This document shows, piece after piece, positions 8,463 through 16,123 of a stretch of 64,000 nt of DNA. The position numbers were made by a program, and so were the translations under genes. The notes beneath the pieces were generated by a model. It saw only the letters and a list, made by a program, of their open reading frames with translations, was not told the origin of the DNA and made no database searches. Source of the stretch: JACDAV01 sp964626755 (GTDB taxonomy: Bacteria; Chloroflexota; Limnocylindria; Limnocylindrales; CSP1-4); contig CAZVGO010000007.1 in NCBI GenBank assembly GCA_964626755.1, forward strand, positions 104,183 through 168,182. The letters are read 5' to 3'. Position 1 is the stretch's first letter. Each line of letters begins with the position of its first letter.

Positions 8463-8948
8463 CCGGCTCCGTCGGGCGAGGCGGCAGGCACCATCGACCG
8501 CGATGAACCTGAAACATACCGGCCGGCACGTGGACTGTTCCCTTGATCCGGTTGTGGACAAAGGCGCCCGGGACGGTGGACAAGGGCGGGTGGATGTGGA
8601 CATCCGAACGGCCAGGAAACGGCCCCGTGTTGGCATGCGGGGTCGCGTCGGGGCCGGCGCGCCGGCGCGAAGCCGAGGACGCGAAGCCGTCCACTGTCGC
8701 GTCCCCCGTCTCTCCCCGGACCGCCGCCGGTCGTCCACGCTGCCTACCCGATCGTCCACCCTCGCGGCCCGCACGACCAATCGGGGCCGTCCACCGACTC
8801 CACACCGTTATGACGGTGATGACGGAGTGAGTAGAAAGAGGGAAGATACACACACTGAGCCGGCAACCTCGGCTCTGGAGCTCTCGCTCGCCCTCCGAGG
8901 TCGGGGGCGAAGCTCCGCGAGCCATCCGCCCGAGGATTGGAGGCCGAC
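8463..8948. other. oriC: Putative chromosomal origin oriC with DnaA-box-like cluster
   Basis: 486 nt between dnaA and dnaN, rich in GTCCAC-core 9-mers like the high-GC DnaA box TTGTCCACA. On the minus strand: exact TTGTCCACA at 8553-8561, TTGTCCACC at 8575-8583 and ATGTCCACA at 8595-8603. On the plus strand: CCGTCCACT 8687-8695, TCGTCCACG 8731-8739, TCGTCCACC 8752-8760 and CCGTCCACC 8787-8795. The two groups face opposite directions. A less GC-rich stretch at about 8805-8865 could be the unwinding element. The position next to dnaA and the strand switch of the flanking genes support the call. Confidence 0.75.
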
Positions 8949-10067
8949 GTGAAGCTGTCTGTCATGCACGAGAACCTCGCCCGAGGCCTGTCGGTCGTCA
9001 GCCGGGCGGTGTCGACACGATCGACCCTGCCGGTTCTCGCCAACGTCCTGCTCAAGACGGAGGACGCCGGCCTGAAGCTGACCGCCACGAACCTGGAGAT
9101 CGGAATCACCTACTGGGTTCCCGGCAAGATCGACTCCGATGGAGCGACGACGGTCCCCGCAAAGCTCCTGACCGACTACGTCAACGCCCTCTCGGGGGGC
9201 GAGCGGGTCGACCTCGAGCTGACCGCGGGCGAGACACTCCATCTCCGGGCTGGGCGGTACGAGTCGCACATCAAGGGCATCGACGCGGACGAGTTTCCTG
9301 CGATCCAGACCGCCGGCGAGCGGCCCACCACCCGGATCTCCCAGAAGGTCCTCCGGCGCGCGCTCGAAGAGACGGCGTTCGCCGCCGCGAGCGACGAGGC
9401 CCGGCCGATCCTGACCGGCGTGCTCGCGCGGTTCGAGGGCGACTCGGTGACGTTCGCCGCGGCGGACAACTACCGGATCGCGGTGAAGACGATCCCCATC
9501 CTCGATCCGGTCTCCGAGACGAGCGTGGTGATCCCCGCGCGGGCGCTCAACGAGCTCGTCCGGATCCTGTCCGACAGCGACGAGCCCGTCGAGGTCGTCC
9601 TCGCCCAGGGGCGGAACCAGATCCTGTTCCACCTGGAGGGCATCGATCTCGTCAGCCGGCTGATCGACGGCCAGTTCCCCAACTACCAGCAGGTCCTGCC
9701 CTCGAGCCACACCACCCGAGCGGTCCTCGACCGGGAGGAGCTGCTCCGGGCGGTCCGGCCCGCGGCGCTCATCGCCCACGAGTCGGCGAACATCGTCAAG
9801 CTCCAGATCTCGTCGAACGGCGAGGCCGGCATCACGGTGAGCGCGAACGCCGAAGTCGGCGATCACGTTGGCCAGGTCGAGGCAGCCGTCGAAGGGGACG
9901 GGACGACGATCGCGTTCAACGCGCGCTACCTGGCGGACGTGCTGACGAACGTTGACGCCGAGCAGTTCGCGCTCGAGCTCAACGGGCCGCTTTCCCCGGG
10001 CGTCTTCAAGCCGGTCGGCGACGACCTGTACGTGCACGTCGTCATGCCGGTCCGGACGACGTCGTAA
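8949..10067 (+). CDS. dnaN: DNA polymerase III beta sliding clamp
   Basis: A 372-residue processivity clamp. It begins MKLSVMHENLARGLSVVSRAVS, the standard DnaN start, and ends with the conserved VMPVRT. GTG at 8949 is preferred over the in-frame TTG at 8937 because GGAGG (8939-8943) sits 5 nt before it and the homologous N-terminus starts here. Three clamp domains of about 120 residues fit the length. It forms the dnaA-dnaN-recF series. Confidence 0.97.
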   Translation: MKLSVMHENLARGLSVVSRAVSTRSTLPVLANVLLKTEDAGLKLTATNLEIGITYWVPGKIDSDGATTVPAKLLTDYVNALSGGERVDLELTAGETLHLRAGRYESHIKGIDADEFPAIQTAGERPTTRISQKVLRRALEETAFAAASDEARPILTGVLARFEGDSVTFAAADNYRIAVKTIPILDPVSETSVVIPARALNELVRILSDSDEPVEVVLAQGRNQILFHLEGIDLVSRLIDGQFPNYQQVLPSSHTTRAVLDREELLRAVRPAALIAHESANIVKLQISSNGEAGITVSANAEVGDHVGQVEAAVEGDGTTIAFNARYLADVLTNVDAEQFALELNGPLSPGVFKPVGDDLYVHVVMPVRTTS

Positions 10068-10106
10068 GGACTGTCCCGTCCTGCTCGACGAGCGACCGCA
10101 AGGACG

Positions 10107-11291
10107 GTGCCAGAACTGGAGCAAAGGCTGCTTAGCTCAATAGCTGCTCTGGACCTGCGTGGGTACTCCGTGCTCGAGGTCCAATTCGGGCCCGGGCCGC
10201 AGCTCGTCTGGGGCCCGAACGCGGCCGGCAAGACGAGCCTCCTCGAAGCCATCGTCCTGCTCGCGTGGGGTCGCTCACACCGGACGGCGACGGACCCGGA
10301 GCTGATCCGCTGGGGCGCCGACCTCGCCCGCGTCGAGGGTCGGGCCGGGGAAGAGACGATCGAGGTCGCGCTCATCCGGCCCGGATCGCCGGCGAGCGGC
10401 GGGGGCAGCGGCCGGAAGCGAATCCGGGTGAACGGCGTCGCTCGCCGTGCGAGCGGGCTCGTCGGCCTTCTCCGGACGGTCGTGTTCGCCCCGGAGGAGA
10501 TGCTCCTCGTGGCCGGGCCGCCGGGCCTGCGACGAGGCGCACTCGACCAGCTCGCCGGACAGCGCTCGGCTGCGTACCTGCGCGACCTCGCGACGTACAG
10601 CCGCATCCTCCAGCAGCGCAACGGCCTCCTCCGTTCGATCCGGGAGGGAACCGCCGCGCGAGCCGACCTGCGGTACTGGGACGGGCCGCTCCTGGACGCC
10701 GGCGCGGCGATCGTGGCCGAACGACTCAGCCTCCTCGAGGCGCTCGCCGAGCCCCTCGCGCTCGCTCACGCCGAGATCGCGCCGGACGAGACACCCGCCG
10801 GCCGGCTGGGAATGCGGTACGAGACGAACGCCCCGCGCCTGCCGGGCGAATCTCCCCGCGAGGCACTCGCCCGGAGGCTGGAGGAGACGGCGGAGAAAGA
10901 GGTCTGGAACGGCACGACCCTCGTGGGGCCGCATCGGGACGACCTGGTATTCGAGCTCGGCGGCCGGGATCTCGCCGGGTTCGCGTCGCGTGGCCAGCAA
11001 CGGACGGCGATCCTCGCTTTCAAGCTGGCCGAGCTGGACCTCCTGACGGTACTCGACGGCCGTCCGCCGCTCCTCCTGCTCGACGACGTCTTCTCCGAGC
11101 TCGACCCGGCGCGCCGCAGCCACCTCGTGCGCCGGATCGCGGAGCTGCCCCAGGCGTTCGTGACGACGACGACGCTCGACGACCTCGACCCGTCGCTCCG
11201 GGCGGCGGCGACGAGCTGGGAGGTCATCCCGGCGCCCGGCGGCGCACGGCTCGCCGGCCCTTCCGTCGCGGCGGTGACCGGGCGGGCCTGA
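10107..11291 (+). CDS. recF: DNA replication and repair protein RecF
   Basis: A 394-residue SMC-like ATPase that loads RecA at gaps. Walker A is GPNAAGKTS (about 36-44), the ABC signature region is ASRGQQRTAILAFK (about 293-306) and Walker B is LLLLDDVFSELD (about 322-333). GTG at 10107 lies 39 nt after dnaN; the ribosome-binding site is weak (AAGGAC). The N-terminus has a few residues more than typical before the first beta-strand (LDLRGYSVLEVQF). Confidence 0.95.
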   Translation: MPELEQRLLSSIAALDLRGYSVLEVQFGPGPQLVWGPNAAGKTSLLEAIVLLAWGRSHRTATDPELIRWGADLARVEGRAGEETIEVALIRPGSPASGGGSGRKRIRVNGVARRASGLVGLLRTVVFAPEEMLLVAGPPGLRRGALDQLAGQRSAAYLRDLATYSRILQQRNGLLRSIREGTAARADLRYWDGPLLDAGAAIVAERLSLLEALAEPLALAHAEIAPDETPAGRLGMRYETNAPRLPGESPREALARRLEETAEKEVWNGTTLVGPHRDDLVFELGGRDLAGFASRGQQRTAILAFKLAELDLLTVLDGRPPLLLLDDVFSELDPARRSHLVRRIAELPQAFVTTTTLDDLDPSLRAAATSWEVIPAPGGARLAGPSVAAVTGRA

Positions 11292-11301
11292 TGGACAGCG
11301 G

Positions 11302-11631
11302 ATGACGGGCCGGCGCCGGCCGATGCAGCGAATCGGGGAGCTGATCCCGGAGGCCGCCCGCCACCTCGGGCTCGAGGATGAGCTCCGCCTCGCGCGGGCG
11401 ATCGCGACATTCGGCGCGATCGTCGCCGAGCGCGCGCCGGCCGCCTCCGGTGCATGTCGGCTGATCCGGCTCGACGGCTTTGCGCTGGTCGTCGAGGCCG
11501 ACGCGCCGATCGTCGCCCAGGAGCTCCGGCTCCGAGGCCCGGAGCTGCTCGACGCGCTCGCAGCGGCCCCCGGCGGCCTGCGTGCCAGTGAGCTCCGGGT
11601 GCGCGTCCGTCGCGAGGGGCCCGCCGTATAA
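11302..11631 (+). CDS. dciA: DciA-like (DUF721) protein, probable replicative helicase loader
   Basis: A 109-residue protein of the DUF721/DciA family, the ancestral bacterial loader or operator of the DnaB helicase where DnaC or DnaI is absent. A conserved pattern from IGELIPEAARHLGLEDEL through an alternating beta-strand region (LIRLDGFALVVEADAPIVAQEL) is visible. It lies 10 nt after recF, the same position DUF721 genes have in Actinomycetota, but gyrB does not follow. ATG at 11302 is used; MQRIGEL at 11323 is an alternative. Its stop codon lies within a TATAAT box. Confidence 0.8.
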   Translation: MTGRRRPMQRIGELIPEAARHLGLEDELRLARAIATFGAIVAERAPAASGACRLIRLDGFALVVEADAPIVAQELRLRGPELLDALAAAPGGLRASELRVRVRREGPAV

Positions 11632-11632
11632 T
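11627..11632 (+). promoter_or_regulatory. Consensus -10 box before the PP2C-like gene
   Basis: Perfect TATAAT overlapping the dciA stop codon, with no clear -35. It would give a leader of about 75 nt for the gene at 11714. Confidence 0.45.
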
Positions 11633-11713
11633 CGCCCAACCTGCCAGCCATCTCGGGACGAACGTCGATCGATCGGACCCGGGATCGATCCCGCTCCCGT
11701 AACCAGAGGCCCC

Positions 11714-13975
11714 ATGGCCGTCAGGCTCCAGCTGAAACTCGGCGCGGTCGCCGAGCAGGACCGCCTCCCGGACTCGCCGGACACTGTCGTCGTGGTCGAG
11801 CCGAGCGTCGGATCGGTGGCGCGCTCCAAGGGCCACCTCTACCTGCTCGTCACCTCGCGCAACGCGGGCCACCGCGGGCGAGACGCGACACGCCTGGCGG
11901 CGGAGACGATCCGCAACGAGTACTACTACGACGAGTCGGCCGGGATCCGGGTCTGCCTCGAGAAGGCGATCGGGGCAGCGAACAAGCGGCTCGCCCACCA
12001 GCGTGATCGGCTCGGCCTCGGCGCGGTCGATGGCAGCGGACCGATCGGTGTCGCGGTCGCCGTCGTTCGCGGCAACGAGCTGTATGTGGCGACGGTGGGG
12101 CCGGCCGAGGCCTACCTGATCCGCCAGGCACGGCTGTCGACGCTGCCGGACCCCCACCGCGAGCGTGGCCTGCCGGCAGCGGACCTCGAGCCGGACGTCT
12201 GGCGCGGCGAGGTCTCCATCGGCGACTCCGTCGTGCTGATCTCCCCGAACGTCATGGCCCGCCTCGGCCCGGACGAGCTGAAGGACGCGATGGTCACCCT
12301 CCATCCCCAATCGGCGATGGAGCATCTCCACCATCGGTTCGCGGCCGCCGACGGCAGCGGCAGCGACGGGGCGATCGCCTTCGAGGCAACCGAGGTCGAG
12401 GCCACCCAGAAGCGCCGTGCTCTCGTACCGGTACGGGCGGCCGAGCCTCTCGCCGGCGCCCCCGACCGCTCGCCGATCCCGCTCGCGGACCCGGTCGTCG
12501 ACGGCGTCGCGGCCGTCCAGGCCGGCGCCCGGCAGGCGCGAGACGCCGCCGGCAACGCCTTCGAGCGCTTCGTCGTCCGGCTGCAGGACGTCCTGCCGCA
12601 CCGGACCACCGCCTACACGCGGGTGACGCCGATGAGCGCCCGGCGCGAGACGCAACGCCGGGCCGCCGTGGCGATCCTCGCGTTCATCGTCGTCGCCGTG
12701 GGGCTGGGCACGGCGGTCTACATGACCGGCGGCGGAACGACGGGACGCGAGCCGCTCTCCTCGGTCGCCGCCGGGCAGCGGGCGCTCCAGGCGGCGCGGG
12801 CGAACCTCAGCCGGGTGGTGGGCCCGGGCGTAGACCTCGTCCAGGACAACCCGTCGCTCGCGCTGCAGCTCCTCAACGAGGCCTGGTCGGAGCTGGACAA
12901 CGCAGAGCAGGCGAACATTCCGGCGTCCGTCGTCCGGCCGGTCCGCCAGGGCGTGGTCGCGCAGCTCGACCGGTACTACAAGGTCGTCGAAGTCAACGAT
13001 GAGGTCCTGTTCTCGTTCGACCCGGCGGCCGACCCGGCGATCGACCTTGCGGCCCTCGTTCTCGGCCCGGACGGCGCCCCGTACGTCCTCGACCGGACGA
13101 CCGCCGCAGTGTTCCGACTCAATCTGGCCGAAGCGCAGGCGAACCTCGTCATCCGGGCAGGGACGGAGGCGGCCGGCTCGACCGCCGGCGTCCCCACCCA
13201 CCTGACGACCGGCGGGCCCGACCTGCTCGTGCTCGACGCCGGGAACATCCTGTGGCGCTGGCGGCCGGCGGCCGAGGCCGGCAAGGGAACGCTCACGCGC
13301 GTCGGAATCAAGGGAGCGGCCGAGTGGGGCGACGACCTCATCGCGATCGGGACGTACATCCGCCTGCCGGAGGCCGGACTCTACAACTTCTACGTCATCG
13401 ACCCGTCGGAGCAGCAGATCCTCGGCTACTCCCCGGCCGCCGACGGCGGCGGCTTTCCGGGGCTGCCCTCGGGCCGCCTCGCTACCGCCCGGTCGGTCGA
13501 CCTGATGACCAGCTTGTACATCGACGGCGACATCTTCGTGACCGAGGACGGGAAGATGGTCCGCTTCGTGTCCGGCAACAGCGAAGGCTGGACGGCTGTC
13601 GATCCCGGCGACACGCTCCTTCGCGACGCCCCGGAGTACACATACCTCACATCCGGCTCCGACCGCCGCCAGGGTCTGCTCTACGGTTACGACAGCGCAA
13701 ACGCCCGGATCGTCGCCGTCGACAAGGCCGACGGCTCGTTCCGCGAGCAGTTCCGGCTGCCGGCGGGCAACGCCGGCTGGGAAGACCTCCGGGCGATGTA
13801 CGTCATCGACGGCGCCGAAGACGTCCCCCCGATGCTGTTCTGGATCTCCAGCGACGTCCTCCACCGGTCGGTGCTCGCCCCGCTCCCGGACCCTGTCGCG
13901 TCCCCGGAGCCCGGCGCGTCCGGGCCCGTCGGGTCGGGTGACCCGTCCGCGTCGGCCGCACCGCCGGCTCCGTGA
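11714..13975 (+). CDS. PP2C-like domain, membrane segment and beta-propeller protein
   Basis: A 753-residue protein of unknown function. The N-terminal 230 residues resemble PPM/PP2C phosphatases in outline (GVAVAVVRGNELYVATVGPA aligns with the LYVANVGDSRAY strand pair). The metal-binding aspartates are missing: DGMGG is replaced by SRNAGHRG and the GDSR position reads GPAE. A single membrane helix (about 318-340) leads to a coiled region and an outside domain with repeated short beta-blades suggestive of a propeller, then a Pro/Ser/Ala tail. It is probably a catalytically dead cytoplasmic sensor linked to an outside binding domain. ATG at 11714 has CAGAGG just upstream. It overlaps the rhomboid gene by 4 nt. 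Confidence 0.7.
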   Translation: MAVRLQLKLGAVAEQDRLPDSPDTVVVVEPSVGSVARSKGHLYLLVTSRNAGHRGRDATRLAAETIRNEYYYDESAGIRVCLEKAIGAANKRLAHQRDRLGLGAVDGSGPIGVAVAVVRGNELYVATVGPAEAYLIRQARLSTLPDPHRERGLPAADLEPDVWRGEVSIGDSVVLISPNVMARLGPDELKDAMVTLHPQSAMEHLHHRFAAADGSGSDGAIAFEATEVEATQKRRALVPVRAAEPLAGAPDRSPIPLADPVVDGVAAVQAGARQARDAAGNAFERFVVRLQDVLPHRTTAYTRVTPMSARRETQRRAAVAILAFIVVAVGLGTAVYMTGGGTTGREPLSSVAAGQRALQAARANLSRVVGPGVDLVQDNPSLALQLLNEAWSELDNAEQANIPASVVRPVRQGVVAQLDRYYKVVEVNDEVLFSFDPAADPAIDLAALVLGPDGAPYVLDRTTAAVFRLNLAEAQANLVIRAGTEAAGSTAGVPTHLTTGGPDLLVLDAGNILWRWRPAAEAGKGTLTRVGIKGAAEWGDDLIAIGTYIRLPEAGLYNFYVIDPSEQQILGYSPAADGGGFPGLPSGRLATARSVDLMTSLYIDGDIFVTEDGKMVRFVSGNSEGWTAVDPGDTLLRDAPEYTYLTSGSDRRQGLLYGYDSANARIVAVDKADGSFREQFRLPAGNAGWEDLRAMYVIDGAEDVPPMLFWISSDVLHRSVLAPLPDPVASPEPGASGPVGSGDPSASAAPPAP

Positions 13976-14697
13976 TCCCGCTCCGGGACGCGAACCCCAC
14001 TCGACGCGCTCCGCTCGTCACCCTGATCCTCATCGCCGCGTGTTTCATCGTCTTCGCGTGGGAGCTGGGCGTCCTGGCGAGCTCCGGCGAAGCCGGGCTC
14101 AACCAATTCCTCACGGACCACGGCGCCGTGCCCGCCGACGTCAGCCGGGCGCTGGCGAGCCGCGAGATCGCCTCCGACGCCGCGCTCGACGTCCTGACCA
14201 GCCTCTTCCTCCACGGCGGCTGGCTCCATCTCCTCGGCAACATGCTGTTCCTGTGGATCTTTGGCAACAACGTCGAGGACCGGCTTGGCCGGGCCGCGTT
14301 CCTCGTGTTCTATCTCGTGGGCGGCATCGGCGCGGCCCTGACCCAGGTGGCCATCGATCCGGCCTCGACAGTGCCGGTCGTCGGGGCGTCCGGCGCCATC
14401 GCCGCGACGCTCGGCGCGTACATCGTCCTCTTCCCGCGGGCCCGGATCCTGTCGCTCGTGTTCCTCGGCTTCTTCTACCAGCTGATGGAGGTGCCCGCCC
14501 TCCTCGTCCTCGGCTCGTGGTTCGTCCTCCAGCTGATCGACGGGATCGCCTCGCTCGGCCTTTCGAGCGCGACCGAGGGTGGCGTCGCGTTCTTCGCGCA
14601 CATCGGCGGCTTCGTCGCCGGCCTCGTCATCGCACTCGCGATCCGGGCCCGGCAGCCGCGGCCGCCCCGGCCGCTGCGTCCGGCGACCGTGGGATAA
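13972..14697 (+). CDS. Rhomboid-family intramembrane serine protease
   Basis: A 241-residue, about six-TM protease that cleaves within membranes. The catalytic serine lies in GASGAI (about 142-147) and the partner histidine in FFAHIGGFVAG (about 206-216). The helix-1 pattern (FLHGGWLHLLGNMLFLWIFG) is conserved. GTG at 13972 overlaps the preceding gene by 4 nt, so the two are coupled; the propeller protein may be a partner or substrate (inference). The stop codon TAA lies inside a GATAAT box for the next gene. Confidence 0.92.
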   Translation: MIPLRDANPTRRAPLVTLILIAACFIVFAWELGVLASSGEAGLNQFLTDHGAVPADVSRALASREIASDAALDVLTSLFLHGGWLHLLGNMLFLWIFGNNVEDRLGRAAFLVFYLVGGIGAALTQVAIDPASTVPVVGASGAIAATLGAYIVLFPRARILSLVFLGFFYQLMEVPALLVLGSWFVLQLIDGIASLGLSSATEGGVAFFAHIGGFVAGLVIALAIRARQPRPPRPLRPATVG

Positions 14698-14698
14698 T
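14693..14698 (+). promoter_or_regulatory. -10 box of a probable leaderless mRNA for the BFN gene
   Basis: GATAAT ends 6 nt before the ATG at 14705, so transcription would begin at or within 1 nt of the start codon. No Shine-Dalgarno sequence is present. Confidence 0.55.
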
Positions 14699-14704
14699 CC
14701 GGCC

Positions 14705-15295
14705 ATGGCGGACGGCCTCGTCGAGATGGTGGTTGAGAGCGTGCGCGTACACATGCTGTCGAGCCGCCACGTCGTCATCCTCAAGGAGACGGACCGCGAA
14801 CGCTATCTCCCGATCTGGATTGGCCCGTGGGAGGCGAGCGCGATCGCGATGAAGCTCCAGGGCCTCACACCGGAGCGGCCGCTCACCCACGACCTGTTCG
14901 CGGCCACGCTCGAGGAGCTGGGAATCCGGATCGACCGGGTTGTGATCTCCACGCTGGCCGAGGAGACGTACCACGCCCGGCTCTTCCTCGAGCAGGACGG
15001 GAAGACGGTGGAGGTCGACTCGCGGCCGTCGGACGCGCTCGCCCTGGCGGTCCGCTCCGGCGTCCGGATCTTCGCCGCGGAGGCGGTCCTCGACCAGGCG
15101 GGTCTCGGAGCGGACAGCGGGATCGAGGAAGGCGAGGAGGGCGAAGAGGGCGCCGGCGCGGCGCTCGAATCGACCGGCGAGAAGATCGTCGATCCGCGCC
15201 TGGACGTCTTCCGCGAGTTCGTCAACTCGCTCGATGTCGACCTCGGCGGGGGCGGTGGCGGCGAGCGGCGCGAGGGGCCCCGCGGCCAGACCTGA
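14705..15295 (+). CDS. Bifunctional nuclease (BFN/DUF151) domain protein
   Basis: A 196-residue protein with the DUF151 bifunctional-nuclease fold (about 1-135). Conserved blocks include YLPIWIGPWEASAIAM and RPSDALALAVRSGVRIFA. A Gly/Glu-rich acidic linker (about 137-155) leads to a short C-terminal helix (DVFREFVNSLDVDL) and a Gly/Arg tail. DUF151 proteins have reported RNase/DNase activity in plants and are common in Actinomycetota, Chloroflexota and Thermotogota; the native role is unclear. ATG at 14705 follows a -10 box directly, suggesting a leaderless transcript. Confidence 0.85.
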   Translation: MADGLVEMVVESVRVHMLSSRHVVILKETDRERYLPIWIGPWEASAIAMKLQGLTPERPLTHDLFAATLEELGIRIDRVVISTLAEETYHARLFLEQDGKTVEVDSRPSDALALAVRSGVRIFAAEAVLDQAGLGADSGIEEGEEGEEGAGAALESTGEKIVDPRLDVFREFVNSLDVDLGGGGGGERREGPRGQT

Positions 15296-15325
15296 CCGTC
15301 CGGCGGTTCGCGGAGCGGGCCCGGG

Positions 15326-16123
15326 TCAGTCGTGCTCGAGGATCGGCTCGCCCCGCCTGAGCGCCCGGCCGCGGGCCGCCCACAGCCGGAGCCGGAGAGC
15401 CCAGAAGTCGCGGACCGCCCGCAGCACGACGGACGGGCGTGCCCCGGTTGCCGATCCCGCCGTGCGGGGGTAATGGGGCACCCCCACCTCGACGACGGTC
15501 CGCCCGGACTCGCGCAGCTTGATCAGGAGCTCGGCGGAGAAGAATGCCCCGCCCGATTCGACCCGGAGGCCGGCGAGCGCGTCGCGCCGGAAGAGCTTGC
15601 ACGCGCAGTCGACGTCGCGAATGCGGAGGCCGAAGAAGATCCGGTTCGCCAGCCGGTAGAGGCGGGCATAGACGGTCCGGACGAGCGGATCGGCACGTCG
15701 GATCCGGTACCCGACGACGACGTCCGGCCGGTCCGCCTCGGCGAGCCTGGCCGTCAGCCTTGCGAGGTCGGCGACCCGGAACTGGCGGTCGCCGTCGGTG
15801 AAGGCCACGAGCTCGTGGCGGGCAGCTCGAAGGCCGGACCTGAGCGCCGCGCCGTAGCCGAGGTTCGTGGGGTGATGGACGGCCCGCACGATGCCCGGGT
15901 GGGCCTCCGCGAGGGCGTCGGCGATCGACGGGGTCGCGTCCCTCGACCCGTCGTCGACGATGACCACCTCCCACGTGGCGGAAAGGCCGGGGAGGACCCC
16001 CATCGCCTCCTCGACCAGCGGCCGGAGGTTCGCCTCCTCGTTGTGGGCCGGGAAGAAGTACGACAGTGCCGGGACGCGGGCTGGATCCGTCGGTTGGGCG
16101 CGACGTCCCCGGCGGCCGGTCAC
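15326..16123 (-). CDS. GT2 glycosyltransferase, dolichyl/polyprenyl-phosphate mannose synthase-like
   Basis: A 265-residue family-2 transferase resembling DPM1: N-terminal FPAHNEEANLRPLVEE, nucleotide-binding VVIVDDGSRDATP, NLGYGAALRSGLRAA, and a DGDRQF motif in the place of the DxD. No C-terminal membrane helices are evident, as in soluble or peripheral DPM1. It would load a polyprenyl phosphate with a sugar (probably mannose) for membrane GT-C enzymes, two of which lie next to it. GTG at 16123 overlaps the upstream DUF2723 gene by 4 nt. Confidence 0.82.
   Translation of the reverse strand: MTGRRGRRAQPTDPARVPALSYFFPAHNEEANLRPLVEEAMGVLPGLSATWEVVIVDDGSRDATPSIADALAEAHPGIVRAVHHPTNLGYGAALRSGLRAARHELVAFTDGDRQFRVADLARLTARLAEADRPDVVVGYRIRRADPLVRTVYARLYRLANRIFFGLRIRDVDCACKLFRRDALAGLRVESGGAFFSAELLIKLRESGRTVVEVGVPHYPRTAGSATGARPSVVLRAVRDFWALRLRLWAARGRALRRGEPILEHD

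Noticed and set aside
8529..8537. CGTGGACTG as an additional DnaA box
   Set aside because: Two mismatches in the outer positions and a changed 3' side relative to TGTGGACAA; not counted in the cluster.
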